Source: Membranipora membranacea (taxonomy: Eukaryota; Bryozoa; Gymnolaemata; Cheilostomatida; Membraniporidae). Taken from it: a stretch of 60,000 nucleotides of DNA. The position numbers were made by a program, and so were the translations under genes. The notes beneath the pieces are model-generated. The model was not told the DNA's origin and searched no databases. It saw only the letters and a program-made list of their open reading frames with translations. Position 1 is the stretch's first letter; the number at the start of each line of letters is the position of its first letter. The stretch covers positions 15,746,948-15,806,947 of the forward strand of contig OU612071.1 in assembly GCA_914767715.1 (NCBI GenBank), given 5' to 3'. This document shows positions 36,483 to 50,100 of this stretch, piece by piece.

Positions 36483-37849
36483 CTATAATTTGCTGGTTGT
36501 AATGGTTACTAAGTCGGCAATTTCTATCAAGTTGAGAACCGTTTTGTGGGTAAGCTTGACTGCGTAACCATGGCGACACTCACAATCTGATAGGACAATG
36601 ATTAAGTAGGCGCTGTTGCTCATCAACAAAAAAGGAGCGTAAAGTGAATTTTCCCCTGTACCATCAAAAACCAATACACGAAAAAATTATCAAGTAAGGC
36701 TCTTTTATCTACTTCTGTGTTGGTCTTTTGTTCTCGTGACATTAGTAGAGCGTTATAAATCGAGAGAATTTAGCTACTCAGTTGTCCATCTTGTTTTTAA
36801 ATTAGCTACATCGTCTTGCAAAAATTATCTGATAATATGGATTTGAATTCTTGCTGTGTTGATGTCCCTTACATGTCATTTAGTATTTATCGTAGACATG
36901 CATGATGGCTTTCCAGGTGTGACAGTAAAACACAATCCTGTCATAATTTTGTCTTTTGGGGATTCCAAATGACCTTAAATGGTCAAGACCCTCTTATTGT
37001 TATTTTACCTGCCAAGTGCATTGTTACAAAACACCGGTCAAGTGAGACATTACAGCCACACAAAACATCGTACTCACAAAAATTTTGATTAGGGGTTTGA
37101 GAACGGCAAATTTCTAGGCGCAGACATTTAAGTATTATTGAATGATTATAGTCCACTCGTAAAAAAGTATAAAACCAGACGATGGCGTTACTCAAAAATT
37201 ATGTTCAGTTAAATGGCAAAAGACGCTCATGAAAATTTATTTTACTTTAGGCAAATTATGTTACCCAATAATAGCTTAACATCTGAGATGTGACCGTTGG
37301 CAGTGAAAAGTACGCAGTTTAATGGAAACAGACGATCGACAACTTATTTCATTTTATTAGGCAAGTGGGATTAATGGAACCTCTTTCCCAGGATTCTGAA
37401 TGCTCCTAGCAGTCGTTCGATCGTTACAAGTTTAATCCTTCATTACATGAATGTATAAGAGCCACTGTGACTAACTAAGGTTACTCTGAGGTCGCAGGAA
37501 GTTATCACAAACCCAATCTACATGGAAATTAGAAATTTATAACGCTAGTTTTACCGACAGTACAGATCCTTTGGGAATATCTATCTGGCTTCTAGACGTT
37601 GAGCTACACCACTTGATCGTTGGCGCATTAAAGGCAATTCTGGTTCTGCTTGAACGCTCCCCTGATGGATTGTCAATGTGTTTTGTGATTCTATGTTGTC
37701 TGTTACGCTTGTTTGGTGGTGAAGTGCTGTGTTGAGAAACAATGGTGAACACTAGATAGGACACAACCATCCATCTAAACAACAGGCAAGGACTCTGATC
37801 GCCTGGCAAGCCATTAATTGAGTCAGAAGGGATAAGCAAGGAGCAAATC
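36483..37849 (-). CDS. candidate cysteine-rich secreted protein
   Basis: Three minus-strand blocks. 37849 to about 37545 follows a TTGTTCTATTTCAG acceptor, contains MVVSYLVFTIVS (a weak signal-like stretch) and a basic segment (NKRNRQHRITKH), and ends TCG|GTAAAA. 37195 to about 37006 reads IILKCLRLEICRSQ, FCEYDVLCGCN and RCFVTMHLAG, ending in phase 1 at GGCAG|GTAAAA. About 36659-36483 continues in the matching phase (ENSLYAPFLLMSN; IIVLSDCECRHGY) to TAG. The last join is consistent; the first is not (phase 0 donor, no phase 0 acceptor), so an exon is missing or the first block is unrelated. Cysteine spacing with a late C-x-C recalls cystine-knot-type secreted factors, but I cannot assign a family. 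Confidence 0.4.
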
Positions 37850-38191
37850 AGACTGAAATAGAACAAGTGATCGTAAAAGAGCCACAGTTTTGTAATGCAA
37901 GAAGAGCTTCAACATAATTCTGGTGATATCATAGATCTGTGCTCTGAATAATCTGGCGGAGGTGGTGGAGTTGGAGTAAATTATTGTTGGCTGCCACTTC
38001 CCAGCGCAGGGAGACTTTGGAAAGGAAGAAGAGTGGTGTTGTAGTGATCTGGTTCAGCCATTGATGATATCTACGGGTCATAGGTCACGTGCCTCCATTA
38101 GTTTTGTTTCTTCTACACAACACTGAGTTGCAAAGAAAGACTGATCAGCGTACTAAAACTTGTCCCATTACCATAGACATTTACGTCAGAC

Positions 38192-41100
38192 ATGGATAGA
38201 AAGCGAGGCTTGGATAGAGAGTGGGACAGATATCGATGTCCGTGCTGCAGTGACTTTAGTAACAATGCCAGTAAGGTACAGTGCCATCCCACAGACATTT
38301 ACAGTATTAGTGGTACTGTCAGGGCGAGCTATAGAGAATCACATCACCATTATATGCCTTCACCTATAGTCTCACACTATCAAATGGATACAACACCGCC
38401 CCTCGAGAATGGTAAGTAGATCTGGTCACATTGCGATGTTTTAGAGCGTCTTGTCAAAAGAGCAAGGGATAATTGGTTGTGACTTGTGAGAGCCTGTAAG
38501 ACCACGGAAAAGCAGGATGTTTTGGATCTTATTGATCATATTGCTGGCGCAAGGTTGTGGTTGACAGTATGGATCAGATGAAGGAGGTAATTGTGAGTTT
38601 GTTTGTTTAATTGGTAACTCTCCATCCAAGATTGCTAACTTGCCTTTAAAAAGGGGCCTTAGAAATTAAACGATAAAAACGTCTTCAAAGTTTCCGGGTT
38701 CCATTGCATTGCTCTTCTACATTAAACGAAAAAGTTAGAGTTGTTTGACATAGAACCTTTTGGTCGGGTTTAGAAACCTTTGCAGAAATCTTAGTTTCAG
38801 TGATGGTTCAGCATTTGATATAACTCGTATCTGAGCATATACTCTCAAGCAGTAGAAGTCTCTGCTGTCTGATTTTGGTCTCTACACAACAATTGCTTCT
38901 TTAAGGGGACTTGCAAACAAATAAACCCCAATGATTGGTTCCTAACAGGGTCTTGTAAACAAGTAGACTGTAATTGTGTAGATTGTCACTCTCCAATGTC
39001 CACTCTAACTCTGAGAAGATTCCGATCATCAATTGTGTTCAGATTTCGAGTTTGCTTCTTATTCTACCGAATAATAACATTGGTCTAATAGATTCCGAGA
39101 ATTCTCAAAAACCAATCATCTAGCTCTTTCCACAACACGCGCCATTGCATTGAGCACACATCACGTTAGCATGCGGCAAATTACCTACCAGTTTGGCAAG
39201 CTCTTGTTCTGCCACCACCAATATCCTCTCTTTGGTTTGAATCATTTAGTTTGCTCCACCCTCGGTTTCCCTCTCACTCAGATTTGGTCTTGAGATTACA
39301 TTATGGAATAAGCTTCCCGTGTTAGTTTGGGCCATGTTTGCTTATATCTCCAAGTATATTACACTCTTGTTCAGATTCGGTCTTGGCTTGATAGTGAAGA
39401 GCATAGTTGGCTTGCCCCTTTTGGTGAGCTCATTCCAGATAAGGCAAGCTGTATACTCTGATCTCTTTGATTTCAATCATTTAGTGTCCCCCAAGCACCC
39501 TAAGGTTTCTCTTCTAAGATACCCCTTTGGTAAGATTGGGTAGTGGGTCTACATTTGAGAACACAGTGGGCTCTCCCCATTCTGTTCAGGTCATTCCGGA
39601 TAGTACAAGCTCTACTTTCTTGATCTCACTATAACCCTCCTTGATTTAGCTACCTGTGTGTTCTTGGTGTGTTATTACTCATCATTGACTGTGATTCTGT
39701 GTACGTTACTGGTCTCAGGTTGAATCAATGCCAGCTAGCTTAGTAGGAAATTATTCACCAACCTAATAATTCCTCCATAAATTAGCACATTAATTAAACG
39801 GGTAGGCAGGATATGAACCATAAGTGTTGAAAATGAAGCGTATCAAGGGCTTTTCTTCTCTTCAGGGCAACTCCTCGCAGCTCTGCTAAGACTCAACTCA
39901 ATCTGCTATAACTGGTATCATTCTAGAGTACTCAGTCTAATTCAGAATACTGTTCTAGGTCCATAAACAGCCTGTGGCCCCAGTTTCAACCGCACTCAAG
40001 TTTGACATCAGAAGGGTACTTCAAAGCTATTTTCAATATAATTATGCTAAGCGAAAAAGAGTACCTTTTTGAAAATGGATATCTAGAAATCAGCCACAAC
40101 TGAGAAAAGTATCAATAAAGAACCTTATTCCCTGTGGAGTCCTTAGATTGGGAAGAGCAAGGCTGTTTGCCCAGAATCAACACAGTTGTGGTGTTATATT
40201 ATATGGTGTATTTATTCCCAAATTGTTGTCTCAGAAATTTTTATTAAGAAGTGTGCAATTTTGGAAAGAGGCATCTAGCAGTTCTCATTCAGCTAACGAT
40301 ATAGGAAGTTCCTAATTAAAAGACCCTGGTACTTTCTCATTCAACATGGGCTGGGCACGCGTTAATTATCTTAGCACTTCCATATTGGAGCATGTTCACA
40401 ATATCAAAATCATCAGTTATTTCTCGTCTAGCAAACACTTGTATCCCACCCCTACCCCTGTGTGAAATCCTCCAGAATTCATACAATTTAGATCATTACA
40501 CCAGTCATCATTGAACATTTAGCAGTTGTTCAAGTGGTAGGTCTCTTCCTCCAAGGGCTGCGACAGTTTGTTCTATGGTTCTATCTAGTTGTTCTTTGAA
40601 CAATTTTTGATGCCCAATTTGTGATTGTTTCGACAAACTTCTTTTAACTCGATTATATAACCTCTCTCACACTTCTAAATCACATCACAGAGTAAGGATG
40701 ATAGGAAATTATTCAACTCTCACCCTTGCCCGCTTCGACTTAAAACAAAACACTTCCAATTAGAAGTCGGAAAATTTTTTGTGTTGCGTCTTGTCTCTGT
40801 GTGAAAGATGATGTGCAGAAATTGTTTCACGTATTGTAACTATGACATTTTCTAAGAGGACAATGGTGGAACTAACTTCCATAATTGAATAATGGCATGG
40901 GGACGAGATTCAAAGTGATACAGGAAAAATGGCAGGGCAGCGACTACTTCATTTACTTTCATTAACCCACTGCCAGGGCTTCCTCATTGCTTCTCCTGCA
41001 AAACTGAAACAAATGTTTTACTTTGTGCTATTATGTGTGTGGCTAGAGACTGGGTTTGCTCTGTATCGCGTTCAACATAATCAAACAAGTTGTACAAAGA

Positions 41101-44100
41101 ACTTAAACTATGTTTCAGGCTACAGAGAGGGGGATTTGGCGGCTGAACCCTCGAATCTTAAGTCAAGCCGCCGTGACTCAATAAGAGCCAAGCTTTTCCA
41201 ACTTCTCTGTGTAAGGACAGAGGAAATGGGAGCCGGGCACTCCTCCTCAACGCCAAAACAACACCAATCTACAAACCGAGTAAGTACATTAATATACTAT
41301 CTGAGTAAGTACACCAACCTACAAACCGAGTAAGTACACCAATCTAAAAGCCTAGTAAGTAGAATAACCTACTAATCAAGTAAGTATACCACTTTTACAA
41401 CAGGGTAAGTACACTAATCTACTATATGAGTAAATACACCAATCTGAAAGCCAAGTAAGTACAATGACCTTCTAACCGAGTAAGTACAACAGTAAACTTA
41501 TCAAGTCAGTACACCAATGTACGATAAGAGTAAGTACAATAATCTACTACCTGATTAAGTACCACAAACCAATCTTAAAATAGGGTAAGTACACCAATTA
41601 TACACCAACCATGTAAGTACACCAATCTAATCTAGAAATCCTAAGTACTAATTGATTAAGTACACTAATTTATTTACCAAATAAGTAGTGTATACCAGAT
41701 CTATCATTGCTGTATCATCGTTCCTAAACTACTGTCCACCACTATCTTTGACCAACAACCCACTCATTTTCATCAAAATATGCTTACGATCAAAGCTACA
41801 TATTCTCTCTAAACAAGCCATGATTCCTTGAGCCAACCCAACGCAAACCTACTCAAGTAACCTTGCTGCTTCGCCCATCTCCAATTGCTGTTATCTAACC
41901 TATAACATTCGATCTTATCTGGATTCAATAGCTCTGATGTTCATCCATCACTGCCCCTTACCAGTCTTACCACACTCCGTTGACATTCACCTGTTGATCC
42001 TTACAAACTTGACACGTCTCTTGTCCCCAAACCCTAATGATTATGGCTGTAAGTCACAATGGACATCCCAGTTCCAAATTAAACACCTTGACTTGTTGTT
42101 GACAAGAAACTTGATAACATTGAAATTTTTTATGTTTCTATATCCATAATTTCTAAGAGAAACTAAGGAACTAAGATAAGCTGAACTTCTAAACATTCTA
42201 GGATTGAAACTTGTGACAAACTGTCGATTTGTAGTTTCTTTTTTGTGAACTGATATATTGTATGTACCACAGATGCTTCAAACCTTAATTCACTGTGTCC
42301 TTGGTTCTTGTACTTCATCTATCGTCTTTTATATTCCAACCTACCACCATTACTACTAATCCACTTTCTGTCCAGTCCTCTCACTCTTCCTGGCCCCAGT
42401 TGGTGGACAAATCTCAATGACCTCAACTGACTGTCATAAAAGTTTGTCATTAATTGGTAGCTTTTGTTTAGCTTTTGCTTGTCAACAATGAACCATTAGG
42501 TAATCTGAGATATGGGGACAGCCATAAAAAAGTGATCCGTCATTGTATGTATAATAACAGGAAAATTATTAATCCATTAGATCCTCCGATAAATCTCTCC
42601 TAATACCTGAAATAATCCTCGGCTCAATAAAGTCAATCTAAAGCAGAAGCTAGTCAGTTACTCGATGGTTTAGTGATTCAATACTCAATCCTGACCTCAA
42701 ACTCTGACAATAATCCTCTAATCGTTGAGGTACAAATCCACACCCTTCACTTTGACCAAAGCACTAACACCATGAAAACAACAACAATTTTGTACTTTAA
42801 ACCCTCCCTTCTTCCTCCTCCCTTGTGTTGTCAATAAAAAACATGGTTCCCATTGGTATTTGACATTTCTGGAATATATTCTGACAGCAAGTAGCAAGTA
42901 AAATATGCAGGGTTGTGGCAATCAAAGCCTTTGAATGGGTATTAAGTTACCCTAGGGAATCCTTGTCAAATGATTCTAAGCCATCATCTTATCACACCTT
43001 TAGAGGGTTCATGATATTTTGTCAACCATAAAAAATTACCTTCATCAAAAGGTTGAGTTTTAATCATTCTCCTATTGAGCTATGATTTACTAAACAAGGG
43101 CACATCTGGACCTAGATGGTGTAATTTTCAACCCTTCTTGTACCAAAACTAGACATTTTGTTAACATTAGAGCCTCCGTGTATTTTTTTGTAGATTTGAT
43201 AACTTTGAAGGCTGTCAGTTGGTATACTAATATCAAGTCTTTCAACATCATTATATAGGTTTATTAAATTCACCAATTGTATCATTTTATTGCCCCATCA
43301 TCATCATTAGTCTTGTGGTTAGTGTCAAATGATTACTAGTATGATAACTTTCATTTTAAATTTAAATTCAACCCAATTAAAAAATTGTGAAGTTTCTGGT
43401 TTCTCTGAATGTCCGGCCATGCTGTTAGCTCTCTTCTGATCAGTTTAAACGGAGGAAATATCTAAGAAGATTGTTGGTCCGTTTTACCTTTACCTCAGAA
43501 AAGTTAGGATATTCTGACCCCACAACATGCCCTACAAGACGCTACCGATCCACACAAAACCAAGTTTAATCCAATTGTCTGCACTCCAGTGGCTCCCCCT
43601 CCACTGGTCAAGCCACAAGCTGTCAGTTTGTCAACTCCGAATACAGGCAAATGGACCAAACTTGGTCTAGTTGCACTCTGTTTTCTTGTTTTCAATCAGA
43701 TTGATACCACAGGATAAAGTAATTGTTATTCTGCTGTTCACCGGCTCATTATATCAGCCCTGATTAATTCTAAGGCTCATTATAAAACTGACAACTTAGT
43801 AATTTATGAGTTATTTAATCAGGCTCTGTTAGGCGGCCAGGTGATGGAATGCTCTTGTTTAGGTTTATTTGTGTAGAATCCAGGATGATATATTTGACAT
43901 AGTACAGATAAGCAGCATGGAAGTGTCAGATACTGGAGAGTTGTTCAATTAACTCCTGTCAAAAACACTATGTTCACTTTACGGATACTTGTCACCTACC
44001 TGTGTAGCTAGGACCACGCTCGTTTCTCTTCGTCATTGATGCAAACTTTATTTTTATTTCTTATGTTTATCAAAATTGATCTGGTGCTTCTGTGGCCAGA

Positions 44101-47100
44101 ACATTGCTCAAACTCTACAAGAGTACTAAAGAGTTATAAAGCCCCTAAATGATATCCTACCACCTATATATTGTATATATGTCTGTCTGATTCTCTAAGA
44201 CGTAATTGCAAGCATTCTCTTTATTTCTTTCTCATGATTATCAAAACGCATCTGGTGCTTCACTGACTGGCATATTACCTGAACTGTGCAAGAGTGCTTA
44301 GGATGTTCGACCATCTAACCTTATATCTAACCACCTATATTGTATGTGTCTGCTTGTAGTCCAATGACTCTAACTCCAGTGTTTCAAAGGACTAGCGGCT
44401 GTCCAAACTCTGCAAGAGTTCTTAGGTATTACAAACCCCTAAGCTCACTGTACTCCCACCTATATTGTATGTCTGTCTGTCCCTACCTATATTGTCTATT
44501 TGTATGTTTGTTTGTAGTCCAATGCTGCAGGGTCTCCCACATTTGCTGATCAGCATGTTGTACATCCATCCAGAGAATATCACGTAAAGCCACACCGACA
44601 CAGTCACCATCACGGCAGCAGTAGCAGCTCATCAAGCAGCACATCGAGGTCAAGGTTGGTTGGAAGTTCAAAGGTCTCGCCTCTTGACCATCAGCTTGAA
44701 TCAAAATGCTACTGCCAGTGGCCTATAGGTGCCTTGCGCAATATATGTCAGCCCACTGCACACATCTTTCCTGTCCTAACACTTCTAGAATGCATTCTAG
44801 TTTCCAGGATGAATCACAAAACCAGTACTTTAGGGCACCACACCATCTTTAAAGCCAGCCACACAGTTTTACTAAACATCAACTACTTTTACTAACTTAC
44901 CATAACCAATACTCATCGGGCCCTCAGATTTCTGCGTTGCTGTATATAACTTTTACACAAAAAGCATAATAATATACCTATAAAGTTTGCAGTGAATAAC
45001 ATTGTGATCACATTTTGACAAGCTGATGCCGTTTTTTTTAATTATCAAGTCATTCTAATAAGATTTATTATCGGTGTCACCTCCTAAATTGCATTTTCGA
45101 GCTCTGAAGCTACGACAGTTGGGAGTTTGTTGTAAAGACTGTTAGCTACGGATCGTTACGCTAAGTATTATGTCCTTGCTTTATAATAATATATCTAGCT
45201 ATGTTTAAGCATGCCAGTATTATATTTCCCAGACTGAGTCGAAAGCAACATAATTTCCATTCGACAGTTGAAACATATCTTATATACCCCAATCATCCCT
45301 CAGAAAAACAGGTTTGGGAGGCAAAAATCTAGGGTGGGTGCATTTTGTAACACCAGCTGGGTCGATAAAATCCTCCTTCTTTTGGGTAAAAGCAAATGCA
45401 ATAGCAAATGAAATCCCTAAGACACTGAATCTAACATGGATAATCCAAATACTTTGTTTTACACCACTTTCCTTGAGCCTTCTAGGGGAAGCAGTGCTCC
45501 CTTGTTTCCCCTAGTTCAAGCGTTCAGACTATGTAGTGAAAGCTGGTAGTAGCATTTCATTATCAGGTGATTGATAACGAAATACCACTACCAGCTCTCC
45601 CGACACAGTTTGAGTGCTTCAACTATGCCTCCCCTAGAACTTGAGCATGTATCTCATAGGTCTCTGTCCGTCAACATTCTACTTTGGTCAGGTAGATTCG
45701 ACAATGTGTCACAGTAGGCCAATCAATCATACTTAGTCTGACAACTGTTGCCGAGAAGTAAAGCTATGTTGGCCTGCTCTTAGCTTCATACAGGGATCTC
45801 AATATTTAATGAATCCTCAAAAGTGACACTATCAGTCTCCACAGTTAACAGGATTGTACAGATAGAAATAAACAAGTCTGACCTTGATGACATACTCTTA
45901 TTAGATACACGGACATCCGAAAGAAGCTGGCTTCTTTCGGATGTCCGTGTATCCATTAAGAGTATGTCATCAAGAGGATAGCATTGACTATCTGAAACAA
46001 TCAACAGATCTACCAAAATAGGCATTTTTTATGTGTCAAGAGGATATCATCATTTCTCTAAACAATCTAAAAAAGATCATAAATTGCAGGGGGATATTGT
46101 AATTTCTCCGAAACAATCAACAAACACACCCATATAGGCATTTATATATATTGCAGGAGGATATCACTAGCTTTCTGAAACAATCTAAGAACCCGCTCAA
46201 AAAGTCTTATATTAGACGTATATTAGACTGATATCAGACTTATAAAAGACTTATAAAAGACTGATATTAGACTCATATTAGACTCATATTAGACCTAGAT
46301 TATATATTATTGTGTAGCTATTGTGTATCAACTTGTGTAATGTTTTACTGCTAATTAATGCCTGCGTGTACGTTGTAATTTTACCTGTCATTGTTCTTGA
46401 TTTTTAGTTACATGTCTTTTTAATTCTACACCATATTTTTATCAATTTTTCTGTTTTCTAGGTACAAGTCCTAAGGACTTATTCTTCTCCAGAATAAACA
46501 TGGAATATATATATATTATAAATCTATATATTGTAGGAGGTCAGTGACGAGTCTTCATCCGTCTCGACATGAAAGGTTACCTCAGAACCTCGAGGGCCTG
46601 GTGGTGATCACAAGGCTTAGCTGTACGATAGACGAGAAACCTACAAGTGTCGATGAACGATCTCCAGCCGTCCTCAAATACAGAACTCCACATTTTAGGT
46701 AAGATTTTCAAAGATGAAAATGAATGTGAAAGAATCAGGTATTTGGTATCCTTCTGGTGTTCCATTTTCAATCAAATTTGAGTGAAATCAGTTGAAACTA
46801 GACCACAGCTGTATTCTTAATTAGTCTGAGAACTCTAGAATGATACCAAAGTCCTGATTCTTTTACCATCACTTCTTTACAATGAGTATATTTGATTATT
46901 AGCATTAGGCTCTGAATGGATGGTTATACTCCTCCGACCACTCAGAGCCAACACATTGGCTAATTTGACAGACACACGACTTGATCTAGCAGAGGTTTAA
47001 AGTAAAAAACCTCTTGGCCACTCTTCTGGATCCTAATGCAATCTGCAAACTGCGAACCGGCTCTGGGAGGCAGTCTTGTGGGGTGTTGGGTGAAATGATG

Positions 47101-50100
47101 CTATACCTGTTTGTTTTATTCGAGAGGTAACTTTTTAGTTACAATAATCTTTTTGGGATAATGCTTATATTATACTTATTATCAACTCAAAACTTAGGAC
47201 TGTCCAATCATATCAGGTTATAGATACTAGCGTTATTTGACGTGGTCATGTTACCATGCCATGCGACCATTCTCACAATGAAACCCGACCACCCTAGCAG
47301 TCTCATCCAGAGAAATAGGAAGGTTTTTTTTTAATTCCAGTATAGTATTTTATCAGGAAGATTCCCGGCCAACATAAAATCCCTTTTTAGAGTTGTCTAT
47401 TTTGAACAAAAGACAGAACAACTTGAATCTATTAATGTTAATTATGCATCCTGTGCATCTATAATCATCGAGCCCATCCCATTGCTACCTACAAAATCAC
47501 TATCTACCAAATCCTAAGCGAAACTCAATCCTTAACTCCCAGCAAGATCAGATTAGCCAAGTAAATATTATTGACACATTCCGCTTGGAGATTAAGGAAA
47601 TGACCACTGTAGAAAATCCTAAAAGCTGTGTTTTTGGTCTAAGATCAATTCATTTTATTCAAATGAGGTTATTATTATTAAGGTCATTGAAAGATTTCTG
47701 AATGTGTACAGCTAATGCTAGACGTTAAAACGTAGCTTGTTGATCTCTTATGGGCATGTTCTATTTTAGAGCCTCAGCCACAGTTAAGATACCCCCTATA
47801 CCTGATGGAGAGACATGGCAGATAGGATGGATCCAAGCCTGTACAGATATGGTATTCATGAACACTTATGGGCCCTACGGGATTTCCAGCTGGGAATTCC
47901 CTGAACTCAAAACAGGTAGGTCAGAAATTCCCAAGTGATACTCAGGTTTGTTTGTTACACACTATGTCTTGTTTGACCACTCCACAAAACCCCTTTAGCT
48001 CAGGAGACCGTTGCCAGCTACTCTTTTCTAAGAAGGGGAAGGTAATCATAGTACTGTGTGTAGGGTTGTAATGTCTTTTAGTATAAGCTGATATCTTGTA
48101 TTTATGCATATAGCTAAGCTTAATGGCTCATCAGTGCCAAATCGGGACAACTATTGGTGCTGTAGGAGTCGGATCTAGATCACAAAATTAGAACCCGCTC
48201 TTACCAGTAACCATCAGACCGCCCATGGGGGTTTAGAATTGAATACATTCCGAGGTGCATGTACTTAAAATCTGAAATAAAACCTTTTTTATGAAACCGA
48301 TACCCAGAATGTTTGTCAGCTGTCTAGTGTCACATGGAGGTTTAGAAGCATGTTTTTGATTGAATAGAGAAAGGCTTTGAGTATTTTTGATGTTAAAACT
48401 AACACCAATTACATAAAATGATCAGTGAAGCAACAGAGAGTCTAGGTCCTGAGACACCATAATATTGAGGTGCAACTACAAGTGTTTTGCTTTTCAAAGA
48501 AAAGCTTCTTAAGGATATATTTGAATCAGCACGCCCTTGTAGACATACAGAGAAGATTTTATAAATCATTGTACTTAAAACACCTCCGTCATTATTCCGA
48601 TATGGGCGTCACACTCAATAAGCAGATTAGGGGCGATTTATGTGATAATCCCTAAATTTGAATCCTGTTTCGATTGAGCTGGTAAATTAGTGACAGTGGT
48701 TGAAACTATCCATAAAGATTGTTATCTGAAATGACTTGCGTTAAGAACTTGTTGGTTTCACTGCATTTTATTTATGACTTTTCATTTTCCTCTCAATCAT
48801 TTTGTTTAATAAAATGACAAAAACTGTTTTCGGATTTCTGCATGATTTCTGGCACTGATAAAATAACAATGGTTGCTGATTAGCCTGCAAATATCAAAAA
48901 AACGTCAAAATTGTAGGGTATTGTATTTAACATGAGTGCTTTCTATCGATTTGATGGATGGCCCATTGTAATACTCAATCTTACTGAAACTATAGCTATG
49001 TATACATCATGAAGTACTTTATTACATAAGGGTGTATAAATCTTATGCCACTAAGAGTGCTACTACTTTCTAATACTGTTAAGAAGGCGAACAATTAGTT
49101 ATCTGAGATTTAGCACTGCTGCTATTATGCATTAGACCTGACTACCAACGAGACACCCATTTTTACGACAGATAAATATCTCTCTGTTGTTGAAGCATGA
49201 TGACCTCGGATTCTAACCTAATTCTACTTTTGCATTTGACTTTTTATATTGCCATCTTGAGATCGATGCTTCAAAGTTGACCTTGGGACAATATGAACCA
49301 GCCGTTATGGCTGGTTCACATATGGCTGGTTCACATTGTCCCAGACAGCCAAAACCTAACACTATCCCAGACAAAAACCTAATTGCTAATCTGGGATGAA
49401 TTTTGCAATGTGAACATAAGACTGAAATTGCTTCCCAGTGTTATCTAAGACAATGTGGACCAGCCATTACAATAATTGGCATTAACTGGAACACACTTTT
49501 GTTCTTATTAAGAATCATTATTTTTGATGACATTGCTATGAGGTGAGGGAACAATTGTTGAATCGCCCAGATTGCAACAGATATATAACAATTAGCTGAT
49601 AATTTAAATAGTCTACATTTATGTCTTTCAACCAGGATATGAGGAAACATCTCACTAATTAGTAAAGTCATTTACCACACTCATCGCCCCCAACCCGAGT
49701 CCTCTAGTTCTCTTAAAGTAAAGCTCATCACTGATTGGTCGTCTGCCAATAAGATGGCTGCTAGGATGTGCTAATAATCACTCAGCCAGTCCGTGACTCT
49801 TCTGTGCTGTTTGGTTAGGTTGAAGCTGCTATCTCACCCACCAATCCAAAGAGTTCAGAAGCGATAGGTACTTGTTTATAATCTTTAAAATCACTGTTGA
49901 CCTGTATGAGATCATCTGATTGTTAGTGATCTTCAAATGACCTTGCTGATTATATCTGTTTTCAGGTGGCTACACTATGATTAGTGATTCCGATGGTAGG
50001 AACTATCCCTGGTATGGATCGCGTACCGAGGTAAGCCCCATCCTCCAACCTCCATTCCTAAGTTTCCATGTATCGATTTGGCACCTCGAAAAAGTTAATC

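Noticed and set aside
40929-41225. Long in-frame upstream extension of the FAM78 start (MAGQRLLHL...)
   Set aside because: No conserved content before 41119; more likely intron or UTR. The acceptor at 41118 is the better boundary.
41262-41695. Regularly spaced repeats considered as a CRISPR-like array
   Set aside because: Units are contiguous 25-bp diverged repeats without unique spacers, in an animal intron.
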